A stretch of 64,000 bases of DNA, from positions 695,960,083-696,024,082 of the forward strand of contig NC_081412.1 in assembly GCF_030272615.1 (NCBI RefSeq), in the 5' to 3' direction. Numbering within the stretch: the stretch's first letter is position 1; each line of letters begins with the position of its first letter. Positions 34,901 to 46,076 of this stretch are shown here, one piece after another. Made by a program: the position numbers and the translations under genes. The DNA comes from Cryptomeria japonica (Eukaryota > Streptophyta > Pinopsida > Cupressales > Cupressaceae). A model generated the notes under the pieces. That model had not been told where the DNA came from and did no database searches. It saw nothing but the letters and a program-made list of their open reading frames with translations.

Positions 34901-35125
34901 AACACCAAGAGATCCAAGGAAAGGATCCAAGAGCATATACTACGCTAGTCTATCCCAAACCCCTTCCCATCATTCATCCACTAAGTCCATTTACCAATTT
35001 CATTATACTTCTCTTTGTCTACCAGTGATCTCATCATTACTTACTTCACCCATATCGGTCACCACTATTTATTGATTGGTGACCATTCCATACCGGTTGA
35101 CATCAATGATAACTTAATGCCAACA
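31956..35125 (-). repeat. 5' LTR of copia-D, interrupted by a solo LTR
   Basis: About 1577 bp without the insert at 33385-34972 and its TSD. On the plus strand it runs tgttgaacataatg to aatgccaaca. It has the TATA box noted above at 32752-32759. Confidence 0.9.
33385..34972 (+). mobile_element. Solo LTR inside the copia-D LTR
   Basis: 1588 bp, TGGTGCAGGAGC...CTTCCCATCA, flanked by TTCAT at 33380-33384 and 34973-34977. The uninterrupted sequence at 26060-26080 confirms the insertion. It has no coding region, PBS or second LTR, so it is most likely a solo LTR left by recombination. tagtataagtac near 33780 is a possible TATA region. Strand is assumed from that; no other copy is in the window. 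Confidence 0.85.
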
Positions 35126-35130
35126 GAAGC

Positions 35131-35370
35131 ACCTTCTAAACTACCCCATTCAATCTTCTAGAACCCCAGGTTCCCAAAATTTTGGATCCTAGTCTTAAGC
35201 TATTGTACTCCTTGTTGGCCCTCCAAGATCTCGAAGTCACACTTAAGATTTGCAAGGTTTTCATGTCTCCAGAACCCTAGAACTTTTGGATCCCAAAGTC
35301 ATGTTGCAGTTTTGTGAAGAGGTTCTTTTGAACCTGGAACCCTGGGATTCCAGAGTTCATTGCTTTTAAA
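35131..35370. repeat. Right part of the ~60-bp array
   Basis: tagaaccccaggttcccaaa, aagatctcgaagtc and aaccctgggattccagag continue the array at 23811-24654 on the other side of copia-D. Confidence 0.55.
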
Positions 35371-35918
35371 ATGAATTTTTAAGGCACTGATTATACACTT
35401 TATTTTGGTAGTTTAAAGAGCTCTTGTGGAAGTAGTAGCAACCCTGGGGAAGGGAACCAAGAATAAGATCAAGCTCAAGAATAATCCCATCATCCACTTC
35501 AATAGGCTACTACATTAGAAACAATCGTAGCTACAAGAAGAACAAGCAATGAATAGGTGGGTGACTCTAAATGAACTTGTAGTTGTCATGAAGAAAAATG
35601 TGTGACCTTGGTATGAGTACCAGTTCTAAAAGGGGATAAAGTGTACACTTTTTGAACATGCACATAATTGTAAGGTGAGTGCAGCACATATAGGAGTCGC
35701 AACTACTACACATGGCGAAGGTTCAATGTTCTCTTGTGTTTTGTATGAGTTAACTAAGGTTCAAAAGTAGTGAATTGCATGTCAACTGTGACCTCCACCA
35801 TTTCATAACTAGGTCATAGGCATAGTTCATTCCTAGAATATAGGGGTCAAGACACTATAAATTTAATAAATTAATCCATTTTAAGGGTCCAAAATTTTAG
35901 ATTGGAGGCCATGGTTAG
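35371..35918. other. Non-coding DNA
   Basis: No ORF, repeat structure or RNA gene seen. Confidence 0.5.
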
Positions 35919-36660
35919 TGTAGCATCCTAAAATTGCACCCCTTTGCAATTTTGACCGCATTGGATCCTTACCTTAGTGTTTACACCCCTTGGCTTGCTT
36001 GGGACTTAATTATGGTCATTCCCCTTCCATATTGCATCACTTTATGACATTTTGCATTCATTTGGCACTTGACCCTTGCCACAAAATAGAGCAGGACCAG
36101 GGTGTGGTCCTTAATAGGACCATGGTGCCATTCCATGATCCCCCTCATTTTTGGGCCCCTTTAAACCATTTTTCACATTTCAAATTTGACAGGGAATTCC
36201 CTCTCCATGTTGGCTCATCTTGAAAAATTAATTAGTTCTCTCAATGATCAAGTATATAAAGAGGATTTTCCCTCTCATTTGAACATCTATCACATCCATT
36301 AATTAGAAAGAGCACACACATGAGATCAAGCAATCAAGCATTCAAGAGAAATTGAGCATTTTTAGTCTTCCTTCAAGCCTTTGAGTAGCAATAAAGTTAG
36401 TATCAAGCATTGAAGTGGAGATCTACATCCTACTTCATGAAACCCTAATTCCATGTGGAGGCAAGCAAAACTTCACAAGGAGGTATAATCATTCAATTTT
36501 CAATCATAATTTAGCATCTCCCTCAAAAGGAGATCTTTTCCTTTTAGTCATTTCAATTACATCTATTTCAATTTCATGGTTAATTCCAAAACTAGGGTTT
36601 GACCTAAGGAAAGCCCCTATTCCCAACCTATTTCCCTTTCTTTCTGTGTGCAAGAAATAG
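35919..36660 (+). repeat. LTR-like segment related to the LTR of element A
   Basis: It starts tgtagcatcctaaaattgca, which aligns with tttagcgtcgtaaactgta of element A, and has TATATAAA at 36253-36260 followed by CT-rich sequence. It has the same kind of aggacca/tggtcct repeats at 36092-36124. The 3' end and TSD are not clear, so it may be a solo LTR or a 5' LTR remnant. Confidence 0.45.
36253..36260 (+). promoter_or_regulatory. TATA box in LTR-like segment
   Basis: TATATAAA within caagtatataaagagg, 334 bp from the LTR start. Confidence 0.5.
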
Positions 36661-39269
36661 GTACAAACTGTACTTCTCAGAATAAGCTTCATTCACAAAG
36701 ATGAATCAACACTTTTCGATGCATGAAACTTTCAGAGGAACGTGGTGCCACATCCTAGTCTCGGCTTTTTAGGAGATTTTTTTAGGATCAAATCCGACTC
36801 GGCTTATAAAACTCTATTCTAGGTTCTTGGCTTGATCCCACATCTGTAGCTCATGATTTTCTAAATTTTACCTTCATTTTTTCAGCACTTTACCCTAATT
36901 CAACATTTCAACTTACAAAAGAGAGGAAAACCCCACAACAATTAATCAATAGATTTAGTATTCAGTCCTTAATTTGAATCTAGTGGATTCCCTTCCCTCT
37001 TTTGAATGTAATGGGTTTTGAAGAAAAAATGATTTGGCAATTTCTCCCTTTTATGTTGCAAATTGCCAAATCCAATTTTCACCATTACATTTAGAAACTT
37101 TGATATTAGACTTTTCAGAATTGGGATTTTAAAATTAGAAGTAGCTTAGAGTTGAAAAAAACTCTGGAACTTGGCTGAGGGTCACTCCAAATAGTTTTCC
37201 TTTGCATTTTTATGTTAAATGTAGTTGGAAACAATCGATGGAAGATAGAAATTAGAAGGTCAGTTTGACAAATCTGCTGAACAAGTGCCTCATTCAAAGG
37301 TGAATTCATGGACTTTAATGCAATTTCATGCTTCTTTAAGCTATTTTCATTCATGTGATGAATGTTTAATACTCTTTTCTCTGATTTAACTTCCTAAAGC
37401 TAGAGAGAATTGTGTCTGCTTCTCATTGATCTAAGCATTTTAATGGTGGTTAGGGTGATCCCATAACACTAGGTTACACTTTTTGGCCAAACTTGACACT
37501 CAAATTAGTTTTTGCACCAGATATTTATTTTCTAACACTTATAGCAGCTAAACCATTAAGAATTTGAAGATGAAGTAAACTAGTGATTTGTGAGTTTTTT
37601 TAGATAGATTCTAAATATATTTTTTTTTAATAATTAGAAATTAATTCTCCATATGGTTATACAACTTTTAATAACTTAATAGTTACAATAATCAAAAAAA
37701 TTTCAGGAGTGACATTTATTCTGTAATGCATAACATTTTTTATAACAATAAGAAAATTCTAATGTTTAAAATATAGATTTGTCACACAAATATCTAGTGC
37801 ATGGATATTTTTCCAAATACAAAGAACGGTAAGGTCTTATTTTTCTTTTCCATATTTTTTTGTTACATATATTATTTTTAGTTAATTTTTAAAGTTAATG
37901 TAATTGTAATTTGGATAGAGGAGTACTCTGTAATGCATAACTTTTTTTGTAAGCATTTGAATTAACTTCTTTTTGTGTTGAAATGAGGATATCAGTACCC
38001 ACGGAAAAGATAATTTTTTAGAATTTTTATTATCTATTTTTCAAATTTTCCACAATTGTGAAACACGATCCTTAATGTTTGATGAAAAACCTACATTCAT
38101 AAGAAATTGAATTTAAATATATATTAATGAGATTAAATATATTGAAATATATACTATTCGGAAAGACTATAATAAGGACTTACATTAAAAAAAAGCTTTT
38201 AAATGAATTCATTTGAACCTCCAAAACCTAATGTAAAAGTGGTTTTTTATCAGCATTTTGATAGATGCAAAGGAGACTCCACTATAGGTATGATTTAAGA
38301 GTAGAGAGGTTCTATCCAAGGGATTTTGATCTAAGAGGATTTGATCTAACTCTCTTAAATTATTTACTTCAAATGGGACCTCTCAAGGCTTGAATCATTA
38401 TATTTTCTAAAAAATGTATGATTTCAACAAAAATCAGGATGTACCAAAAAGTGTGAACCAATATTGTGGGATCGCCCATTAATGGTAATGCAAATGTGGT
38501 TTAGTAATTTTAATCTCTGAAATTAGCTTCGTTAGTGTGTTGAATTGTTGATTTGCATGCTAATGTATTAGTTTTGTTCTAAAATCCTCCAGGCTTAGTT
38601 GATATTGTTAGATGAAATGAATGTTTCAAATGTTTATCATCTTCTCGCATTCCCTTTCTCTTTTGTTCTTTCTTTCTAGCTAGTTAGTTTAGATTTAGTT
38701 TTAGTTTCCTAACCTATGCAGATAAATCAGAAACATTCAAATTAGTAGGCCCCTTAACAGGTACAACTATGTCAACCACCAAGTTAACCAACACCATCAT
38801 GGCCCAACTATAGAGACCTTAGAGTTGTGAGTCTTTCAAGATTGATTTCTTTTTAAGAGAGGTGGTATGTGCATTCACGTTCTACCTACCAATTGGGGAG
38901 TGTACCCATCAATAGAACTAGCACTAGAAGGAGGGTGAGGTAACATTTTTTGAGTTATTTGCTTAAGTTATTTTCTAAGTGAGCTGTCTTGGGAAATCTT
39001 GGCTCTGATGGGTAGTCCTTGGTGCATATTTGGGGTTGTTCTTCCAATCCCTCATCATACGTACAATGGACTTCCTATGTTCTATCCAAAAAATTGACAA
39101 AGTTCTTCAAGCCATGTAAGTGCTTTCAAGAATTATGTTGTAATTCTTCGAAATGTGTCACATGATATCATTTGCAGCATGTTTGCAAGTATTTTTCAAG
39201 GTTAAACATCATACTAGTATACAAATCTCTATCCTAGATTAATTTTCTCTTGGTGGGAGTTGGAATTTT
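36661..39269. other. AT-rich non-coding DNA
   Basis: No ORF over 80 codons, no domain similarity and no clear repeat. If the LTR at 35919 is a 5' LTR this could be its decayed interior, but nothing supports a gag here. Confidence 0.5.
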
Positions 39270-39430
39270 GAAACAAATGTACCTTAGGATTTGGATACTG
39301 ACAAATTACAAGCTAGCATAGTGCATAGGTAAGACCTAGTGCATAGGGTAAGACCTAGAAATTATGCTAGGTAAGACCTAGTTCATGAAACAAATGTACC
39401 CTAGGATTTGGATACTGACAAATTCCAAGC
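39270..39430. repeat. 44-bp direct repeat around short gtaagacctag repeats
   Basis: gaaacaaatgtacc.taggat at 39270-39313 recurs at 39387-39430. Between them gtaagacctag occurs three times. The second copy is the start of the recognisable Tat protease region, so the first is probably a local duplication at the truncated end. Confidence 0.65.
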
Positions 39431-41350
39431 CCTGGTGGCTCACATGATAGGGCCTCATAATCTCACCTTTTCTGAACAGGATAATATTTCATTGAGCCAT
39501 CCACACAATACTCCACTCAACCTTGAAGTCTTGGTCTACAAGCATCGAGTCAAAAGAGTATTAATAGATGGAGGAGCCAGACTCAATATCTATACCTTAA
39601 AACTTATCAATGCATTAGGCTTCTCTAAGCAGTCTATTGATCCACGCAAAATGATCACTATCAAAGCATATGATGATAAAGAAAGATTATCCAAAGGAAT
39701 AGTGGTGTTGCCAATTCAAGTGGGACCAATACAAAAGTACACTATGTGCCAAGTCTTAGACATAGACCTCACATATAATATCTTATTAGGTCGACCTTGG
39801 ATACATGAAATGCAAGCAGTACCCTCAACTTACCACTAGTGTGTTAAGTTCCCATACAATGGATACAAAATTTCTATATCAGTAGATCATAACCCTTTTC
39901 AACATTGTAATCCTATGGGGGTAGCCCAAGATAGTTTGGTTCCACATAATAGAGAAAAACAAATTTCCTCAGCACTAGATCTTCAGCAAGAAAAGCCTAA
40001 ATCTTTATCTATGGATTTCAAATAGAAAATGAAAATCAAAGAACAAGGCATGGGAGAATACTCTTTGGAACCCTTGTGTTTAATCAACTTACTAGCATCG
40101 CCTAAATATCATGGGTTACCTTCAACATCAACACATCAAGCAACATATCCCATCACCAAGTTTGATGGCAATTTTATTCAACTAGGCACACTAGCACATG
40201 AATCAAAGGAAAATGACATCCTTAGTTGGCTATACAAGGATGAGGAAGAAGACAAAGAAACTACTATGGAAGTTGCTATACTAACACAGCTGTATGGAAA
40301 AGGCTACCTTATCATGCAACAAATGGGATACACTAGCAAAGGACCTATCGGCAAGTGTCAAGAAGGTGTCACAGAACCATTGGATCCTCCTTCACAGTTT
40401 TCTAAAGACAAAATAGGATTGGGATATGAATACACTCTAGCCCCAAAGAAGACACCAAGTAAATATCAAAAACCTTAGTGGAAGGAAAAGAAGAAATACA
40501 AGGAAGACTCATGGTAGGAGGCACTATTTGAATCAGTAGAAACAATACGAAAGGAAGGTGAATACCAGGAAAAAGAGAAACAACACGCAGAGTCAACCAT
40601 TCAAGAGGCACCTTGTGCAGAAATACATCATGTTCAGGAACCTATTTCAAACAAAGCAGAATTATCCTTGGACAACATCACTACTCCTCGAAGAGAGACA
40701 ATATATGAGCAGATGCAAAGAGTAGAAGTAGGATCTGATACAGAATCAGAGAAAGCTAATAGACTAGTATCAATCATCAAAGACCTGTTTTCACCCTACA
40801 ACATACTAGTCCACAACACTGAAAGAATCTGGGATAATACCTCTGAGACTGATTCAAATGAATATGAATGGGGCAACTATTCCAATGTTACTGAAGATAT
40901 TACTGCAAATGCTAGTCATACACCCCTTTCTCAAGAAGAACAAGGCACAGAGCCTGTACTACTTGAATTTGGTCTATAGAATATCTATGACACCAAGGAA
41001 AATGAGCAACAACATTGTGATCAAGTTTACATGGAAGATGATACCATCAAAGACCTCAACAAAATCATTAACTTATTTAATATCTTGGCCAACCTTGATG
41101 ATACCTCCATCCTAACACTTATAGTGGCTGAACTCGACCCACCTAATGACTCTTTACCTCTCATCTTTCCTGACCTCATAGATTGGGATGAACCTAAAAA
41201 TCATGACATACCAATTTTCCCAAACAATGATTCCATTATCCACTACTTATGTACTGTCAACCCAAAAATAGACTCTACCAGTGAACAAAGTAACAACATC
41301 TGCAATCAAGAAAGTTCCAAGTCTCTCAGTCGTAAAAAACAAAAGAAATA
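39402..41350 (+). pseudogene. Tat protease and G-patch region
   Basis: The frame from about 39402 has the protease motif VLIDGGARLN (Asp codon 39567-39569) and ends LLGRPWIHEMQAVPSTYH before TAG at 39837. The next frame (40029-40478) has LYGKGYLIMQQMGYTSKGPI, a G-patch-like element. Hydrophilic frames at 40668-40979 and 41031-41351 form the link to RT. The start at 39408 is not a real start codon, because the gene is truncated on the left. Compared with the 670-codon ORF of element A the domain order is the same but the sequence is well diverged. Confidence 0.75.
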
Positions 41351-41419
41351 AAGGATCTATTCTTGAAAACTAGTCAATGGTAGCACTAGACCACAAAAAA
41401 GTAAAAATAAAGGATGCAT

Positions 41420-43600
41420 CTGCAGGTGAAAAACCTTTTTGAGGCACCTAAAGATGGGAAACTTGACACTCTTCCTAAACATTATCAGGAGCAATCACCC
41501 ATATTGATTGAGCCCACTCAATAAATCAATATTGGTACAATAGAAGAAGCCAAAAATATACACCTAGCAGAATCTCTGACAGAGGAAGAAAAACTAGAGT
41601 TTATCAATTTTTTCAAAGAAAAGAAAATCAATTTTGCTTGGTCATATGCATATATGCCCAGGATTGATCCACACTTAATCATGCATCACTTATCTATTTC
41701 TCTAGGAGCTAAGTCAGTTAAGAAAAAATTCAGAAAGATGAATCCACATGTAGCACTCATGGTCAAAGCTAAGCTAAAGAAACTATTAGATGTCAGATTT
41801 ATTCAACCTATCAACTATGCTGAATGGATTTCCAACATTGTGCTGGTTTCAAAACCAGATGGCAGTATCCAGATATGCACCTATTTTAGAGATGTCAACA
41901 AAGCCTATCCAAAGGATGACTTTAATTTGCCCAGTATCGACATAATTATAGACCTCATAGCAGACCATGCAATGCTATCACTAATGGATGATTTTTCTGG
42001 CTATAATCAAATCAAGATAGCTCCAGAGGATCAAGATAAAACAACATTTACCTGTCCTTGGGGAACGTATTATTGGAATGTGATACCTTTTGGCTTAAAG
42101 AATGCAAGGGAAACTTGTCAATGAGCAATGACAACAATATTTCATGACATGATGCATTCCTTCATGGAGGACTATGTAGATGATTTACTAGCTAAGTCAT
42201 TTACTCAAGCAGAACATCTAGACATATTAGAGAAATTTTTGAAAGATTGGAGAAATTTCAAGTCAGGCTCAACCCTAAGTGTGTCTTCGGGGTAACATGA
42301 GGCAAGTTATTAAGCTACATAGTCTTAGAAAAAGGCATTGAAGTAGATCCAGCAAAGGTACAAGCCATCATGGAGATGCCACCACCTAAGAACATCAGTC
42401 AACTCAGATCCTTGCAAGGATGACTCCAGTCAATTAGGTGATTCATCACTCAACTAGCATATAAAAGCCCACCCTTCAATCATTTTCTACATAAGAATGT
42501 ACCATTCAGATGGGAAGCCAAATGTTCAGAATAATTCTACCAAATCAAGCAATATCTAATGAACCCACCAGTTCTAGTACCACCCATAGCAGGGAAGCCA
42601 CTTATTTTCTACATATCAAAAACAAACATATCATTGGGGGCACTGTTAGCATAAGAAAATTAAGAAGGCAAGGAATGAGCTATCTATTAAATTAGTAGAA
42701 CTTTGAATGGATATGAGCTCAATTATACATTCATTGAAAAGACTTGTTTAATAGTAGTATTTGCTTCTCAAAAGTTCTGACACTACATGCTAGCTCACAC
42801 AATCAAGCTAGTAGCAAAAATTAATCCTCTAAAATACTTGCTCAGCAAAGCAACTCTCATAGGTAGATTGGTTAAATGGGTAATGATTCTCAGCAAATTT
42901 GATATCCACTACAAAAAGCATCGAGCTATCAAAGGACAGGTAATTGCAGATCAATTAGCCAATGCACCACTACTAGATAAACAACCAATGGAGATTGAAT
43001 TTCTAGATAGGGATGTTCTTACCATTAACACCAAGAAATGGACCCTATACTTTGATGGTTCGTACACTCAACATGGCTCAGGTGCTGGCATTCTGTTCAT
43101 CACCCCTGATGGACACACCATACCAAGATCATATAGGCTCCTGTTTCCATGTAGAAATAACATTGTTGAGTATGAGGCATTGGTTACAGGGATCAAAATG
43201 GTCGTGGAATGGAGAATCATAGAATTAAAAGTCTATGGAGATTCACAACTAGTCATAAATCAGATCAACAATGACTATCAGACAAAAGATGACAAGTTGC
43301 TACCATACAAATGAATGGTAGATGATTTCAAATAGTATTTTGTACACATCACCTTCAAGCAAATACCAAGGTTGGACAATAGAGTAGCCGATGCAATGGC
43401 TACTATCACTTCACTGCTACAAATTCCAAAACAACAAAGTCGTTGCGAGTTTCTGGTAGAGCAACTGTTTTCCCCGGCCTATGACAATTCCGCATCCCAT
43501 GTTATCTATGCCCTAACCAGTTTAGACTCTCCGTTATACAAAATAATATATGACTATCTCAAAACCAATACCCTACCCATTGACCTATCTCAAAATAAAA
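41420..43600 (+). pseudogene. Tat RT, RNase H and additional RNase H
   Basis: RT (41654-42124) has FIQPINYAEWISNIVLVSKP, CTYFRDVNKAYPKDDF and LMDDFSGYNQIKIAPED. Then a TGA replaces CGA in TCQ-RAM, and YVDDLLAKS follows at 42173. Damaged connection and RNase H sequence runs to about 42780. The 42787-43314 frame has DIHYKKHRAIKGQVIADQLA, then a second RNase H with WTLYFDGSYTQHGSGAGI, VEYEALVTGI and VYGDSQLVINQI, the signature of the archaeal-type RNase H of Tat elements. 43372-43608 is a linker ending near TAA. Several stops are CGA to TGA or CAG to TAG. Confidence 0.85.
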
Positions 43601-43603
43601 AAA

Positions 43604-44791
43604 TGTAACTTTATCTAGCAAGCCACCCGTTACACTCTAACTGTTGATACTCTTTACCGTCAAGGTCTAGATGGTACTCTTCTATGTTGCCTTGATCGTA
43701 ACAAATCTGACTCTGCTTTACAAGAGCTTCATGAAGGTATCTGTGGCACACATTCAAGTGGTCCTACTCTTGCTAAAAAACATCTAAGAATGGGATATTA
43801 CTGGCCGACAAGGGAAAAGGATTCTTATCATTTTGCAAAGAAATGTCCTAAATGCCAAATCCATGGCAATCTTATACATGCGCCAGCAAAGGAATTGTAG
43901 CCATTCACATCATCCTGGCCTTTTTGCTAGTGAGAACTAGACTTAGAAGGCAAAATACACCCTTCATCTTCAAATGGACACAAGTTCATTATCACTACAA
44001 TAGAATACTTTACCAAATGGATTGAAGCAGTCCCCATGACCACAATGACTGGAAAAAAAATTGCCTCTTTCATTCTTAATTATTTGATTTGCAGATATGG
44101 CATTCCAAGTTCCATCATCACAGGTAATGGATAACCTTTCAAAAACTAGGATGTGCGAGAACTATGTGAATGATTCAAAATCCAACATCATTTCTCTACA
44201 TCTTACTACCCACAGGGGAATGGTCAAGACGAGGCATCCAACAAAATAATATTGAAAATCCTCAAGAAAACAGTGAATGATGCAGGAAAAGATTGGCATG
44301 TGCAACTCAATCCAGCACTTTGAGCATACAGAACTAGCATCCACACACCTATAGGAGCTATGCCATATTCATTGGTGTATGGATCAAAAGCAATTTTACC
44401 CCTAGAGGTAGAAATCCCATCTCTCAGAGTATCTTTGAAATGTCTCATTCCCGATGAAGAGTATCGAGTAAACTGACTGCAAGACCTAGAATTTCTAGAT
44501 GAAAAGCGACAACATGCCTACACTCACCTCAAAGCATATCAGCAACACATGTGCTAAAGCTACAATCACAAGGTCATCCCTAGGATTTTTTAATTTGGCA
44601 ATCTAGTACTCAAAGAAAATCCTAGAAATCAATAGGATTGGGAAAAGAAAGGAAAGTTTGAACCTAACTGGTTAGGTCCCTATGTCATCATATTAGCCTA
44701 TGGATCAAGCACCTATCAGCTAACAACTTCAGAAGGAGATGTGCTCGATAAACCAACTAACAAAATCCTTTTGAATAAATACTATACTTGA
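43604..44791 (+). pseudogene. Tat integrase, copy 2
   Basis: Same organisation as at 5257-6504: zinc finger (HEGICGTHSSG, CPKCQIHGN), core (YFTKWIEAVPMTTMTGKKIA, CRYGIPSSIITGNG), GNGQDEASNKIILKILKK, GPYVII, and TGA at 44789-44791. It has more stops than copy 1 in the finger. The uninterrupted join with the linker at 43546-43608 shows where element A entered copy 1. Confidence 0.8.
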
Positions 44792-46076
44792 GCAGTCTAA
44801 TGCACGGAAAAGTCAAAAAAAAAAAAAAAACATGAAAAAATAAAAAAATAAAAAAAAGCAAATAAAAAGGTGCAATAAAAACAACTGGTGAAAACCTGGC
44901 AACAAGCGCTATTGTGAGAGGAAAAATCCTCTATCTATTTTCACTCTCAAACTTTTGTATCCACAATCAAGCACTACCAGCCATCGCCCAACATCTTTAT
45001 CAAAATAGCATTATCTAGGACATACTTAGCGTAGTCACTATCCTGGTTTATCCAAAAATCATTTCATCATATCCCACAATGGCTTGGTAATCATTGTACA
45101 TATCCATGTTAGGAGGTAAATTTAGCTAGGGGCAACATTAATCAACATTCCATCATAAGTCAAAACTTACAGCAGACTAAGAGCATCATTTCCAGCAAAC
45201 AAATCAACAATCACAAGAACAAAACATTGGTCACTTAACAAATTCACAACACATGATGGATGATTTTCTGAAGTATAAAATGTTTGCATATTGCATGAAG
45301 TTTTGACTTTATTTTTCACTTGAAATTTTTTTGAACTATTGGATCCTCTAAATTTTCTCAACAATTCATTGAGCTAGAGAAAGTAATTGGGACTCCAATA
45401 TTTTTTTTTAGTTTTCTATCTATGAAGCGATCACTTGTACTGTGCAAATACTTGTCTCACGACGTGATTCAAAGCATATCACTGAAGACATGGTTCCACT
45501 TTGTGCATACAAATAGTTTAATCTTGTGTGTTTATACACAAGCCACACTTAGGTTGTCTTAGTTCAATTATACCTCATTGCCTGTGCCATCTTGCAAAAT
45601 TAAAAATCATGTAAATTTTCCTCAGGTCATTATGGTTCAATTATACCATTATGATTGTGTAAATTTTCAGCATATCCCAACAACTTAATGATGATAAACA
45701 AAAAGAAAGCAATAACATGTGACTATACAGGAATGACAAACGAAAGAATGAGGATGATCAATTAGTTACATATCATTTTACAATTAGTTTCATATCATTA
45801 TCATACATCTCATTTTCAAGATACATCTCACATATCATATATAAAGCATCATCACATCATTATCCATCAAATATCAAAACACATGCATCTATCTAAACAT
45901 TGCACCATCATCATAAAATCATCAAAAATAATAAAGCATCATCCATCAAACACATCACATGTGGATCAAAGAAAACGGTGTTGTATATATATCTAAAAAA
46001 TGATCAAGTATACAAAATATGTCATGTCTGTCCCAAATATAACAAAATGATCAAAATACAATAGAGACAAGGACTC
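44792..46076 (+). other. Spacer, copy 2
   Basis: Colinear with 6505-7800, including the A-rich run (44813-44870) and CATCA-rich DNA. No gene. Confidence 0.6.

Larger units (their letters stand above)
24660..35125 (-). mobile_element. Copia-D: Ty1/copia element on the minus strand
   Basis: LTRs at 24660-26218 and 31956-35125, with a TSD of AAAGC (24655-24659, GAAGC in copy 2) and GAAGC (35126-35130). PBS, gag with several zinc knuckles, protease, integrase, RT and RNase H follow in copia order on the minus strand. Without the nested 1593 bp the element is about 8.87 kb. A 135-base hand sample of the LTRs differs by about 9%, so it is older than copia-C. The LTR with the same target site in copy 2 places its insertion before the duplication. 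It inserted into the ~60-bp array. It is dead through stops and shifts. Confidence 0.92.

Noticed and set aside
36661-39269. Possible host gene
   Set aside because: No ORF, splice pattern or protein similarity could be supported.
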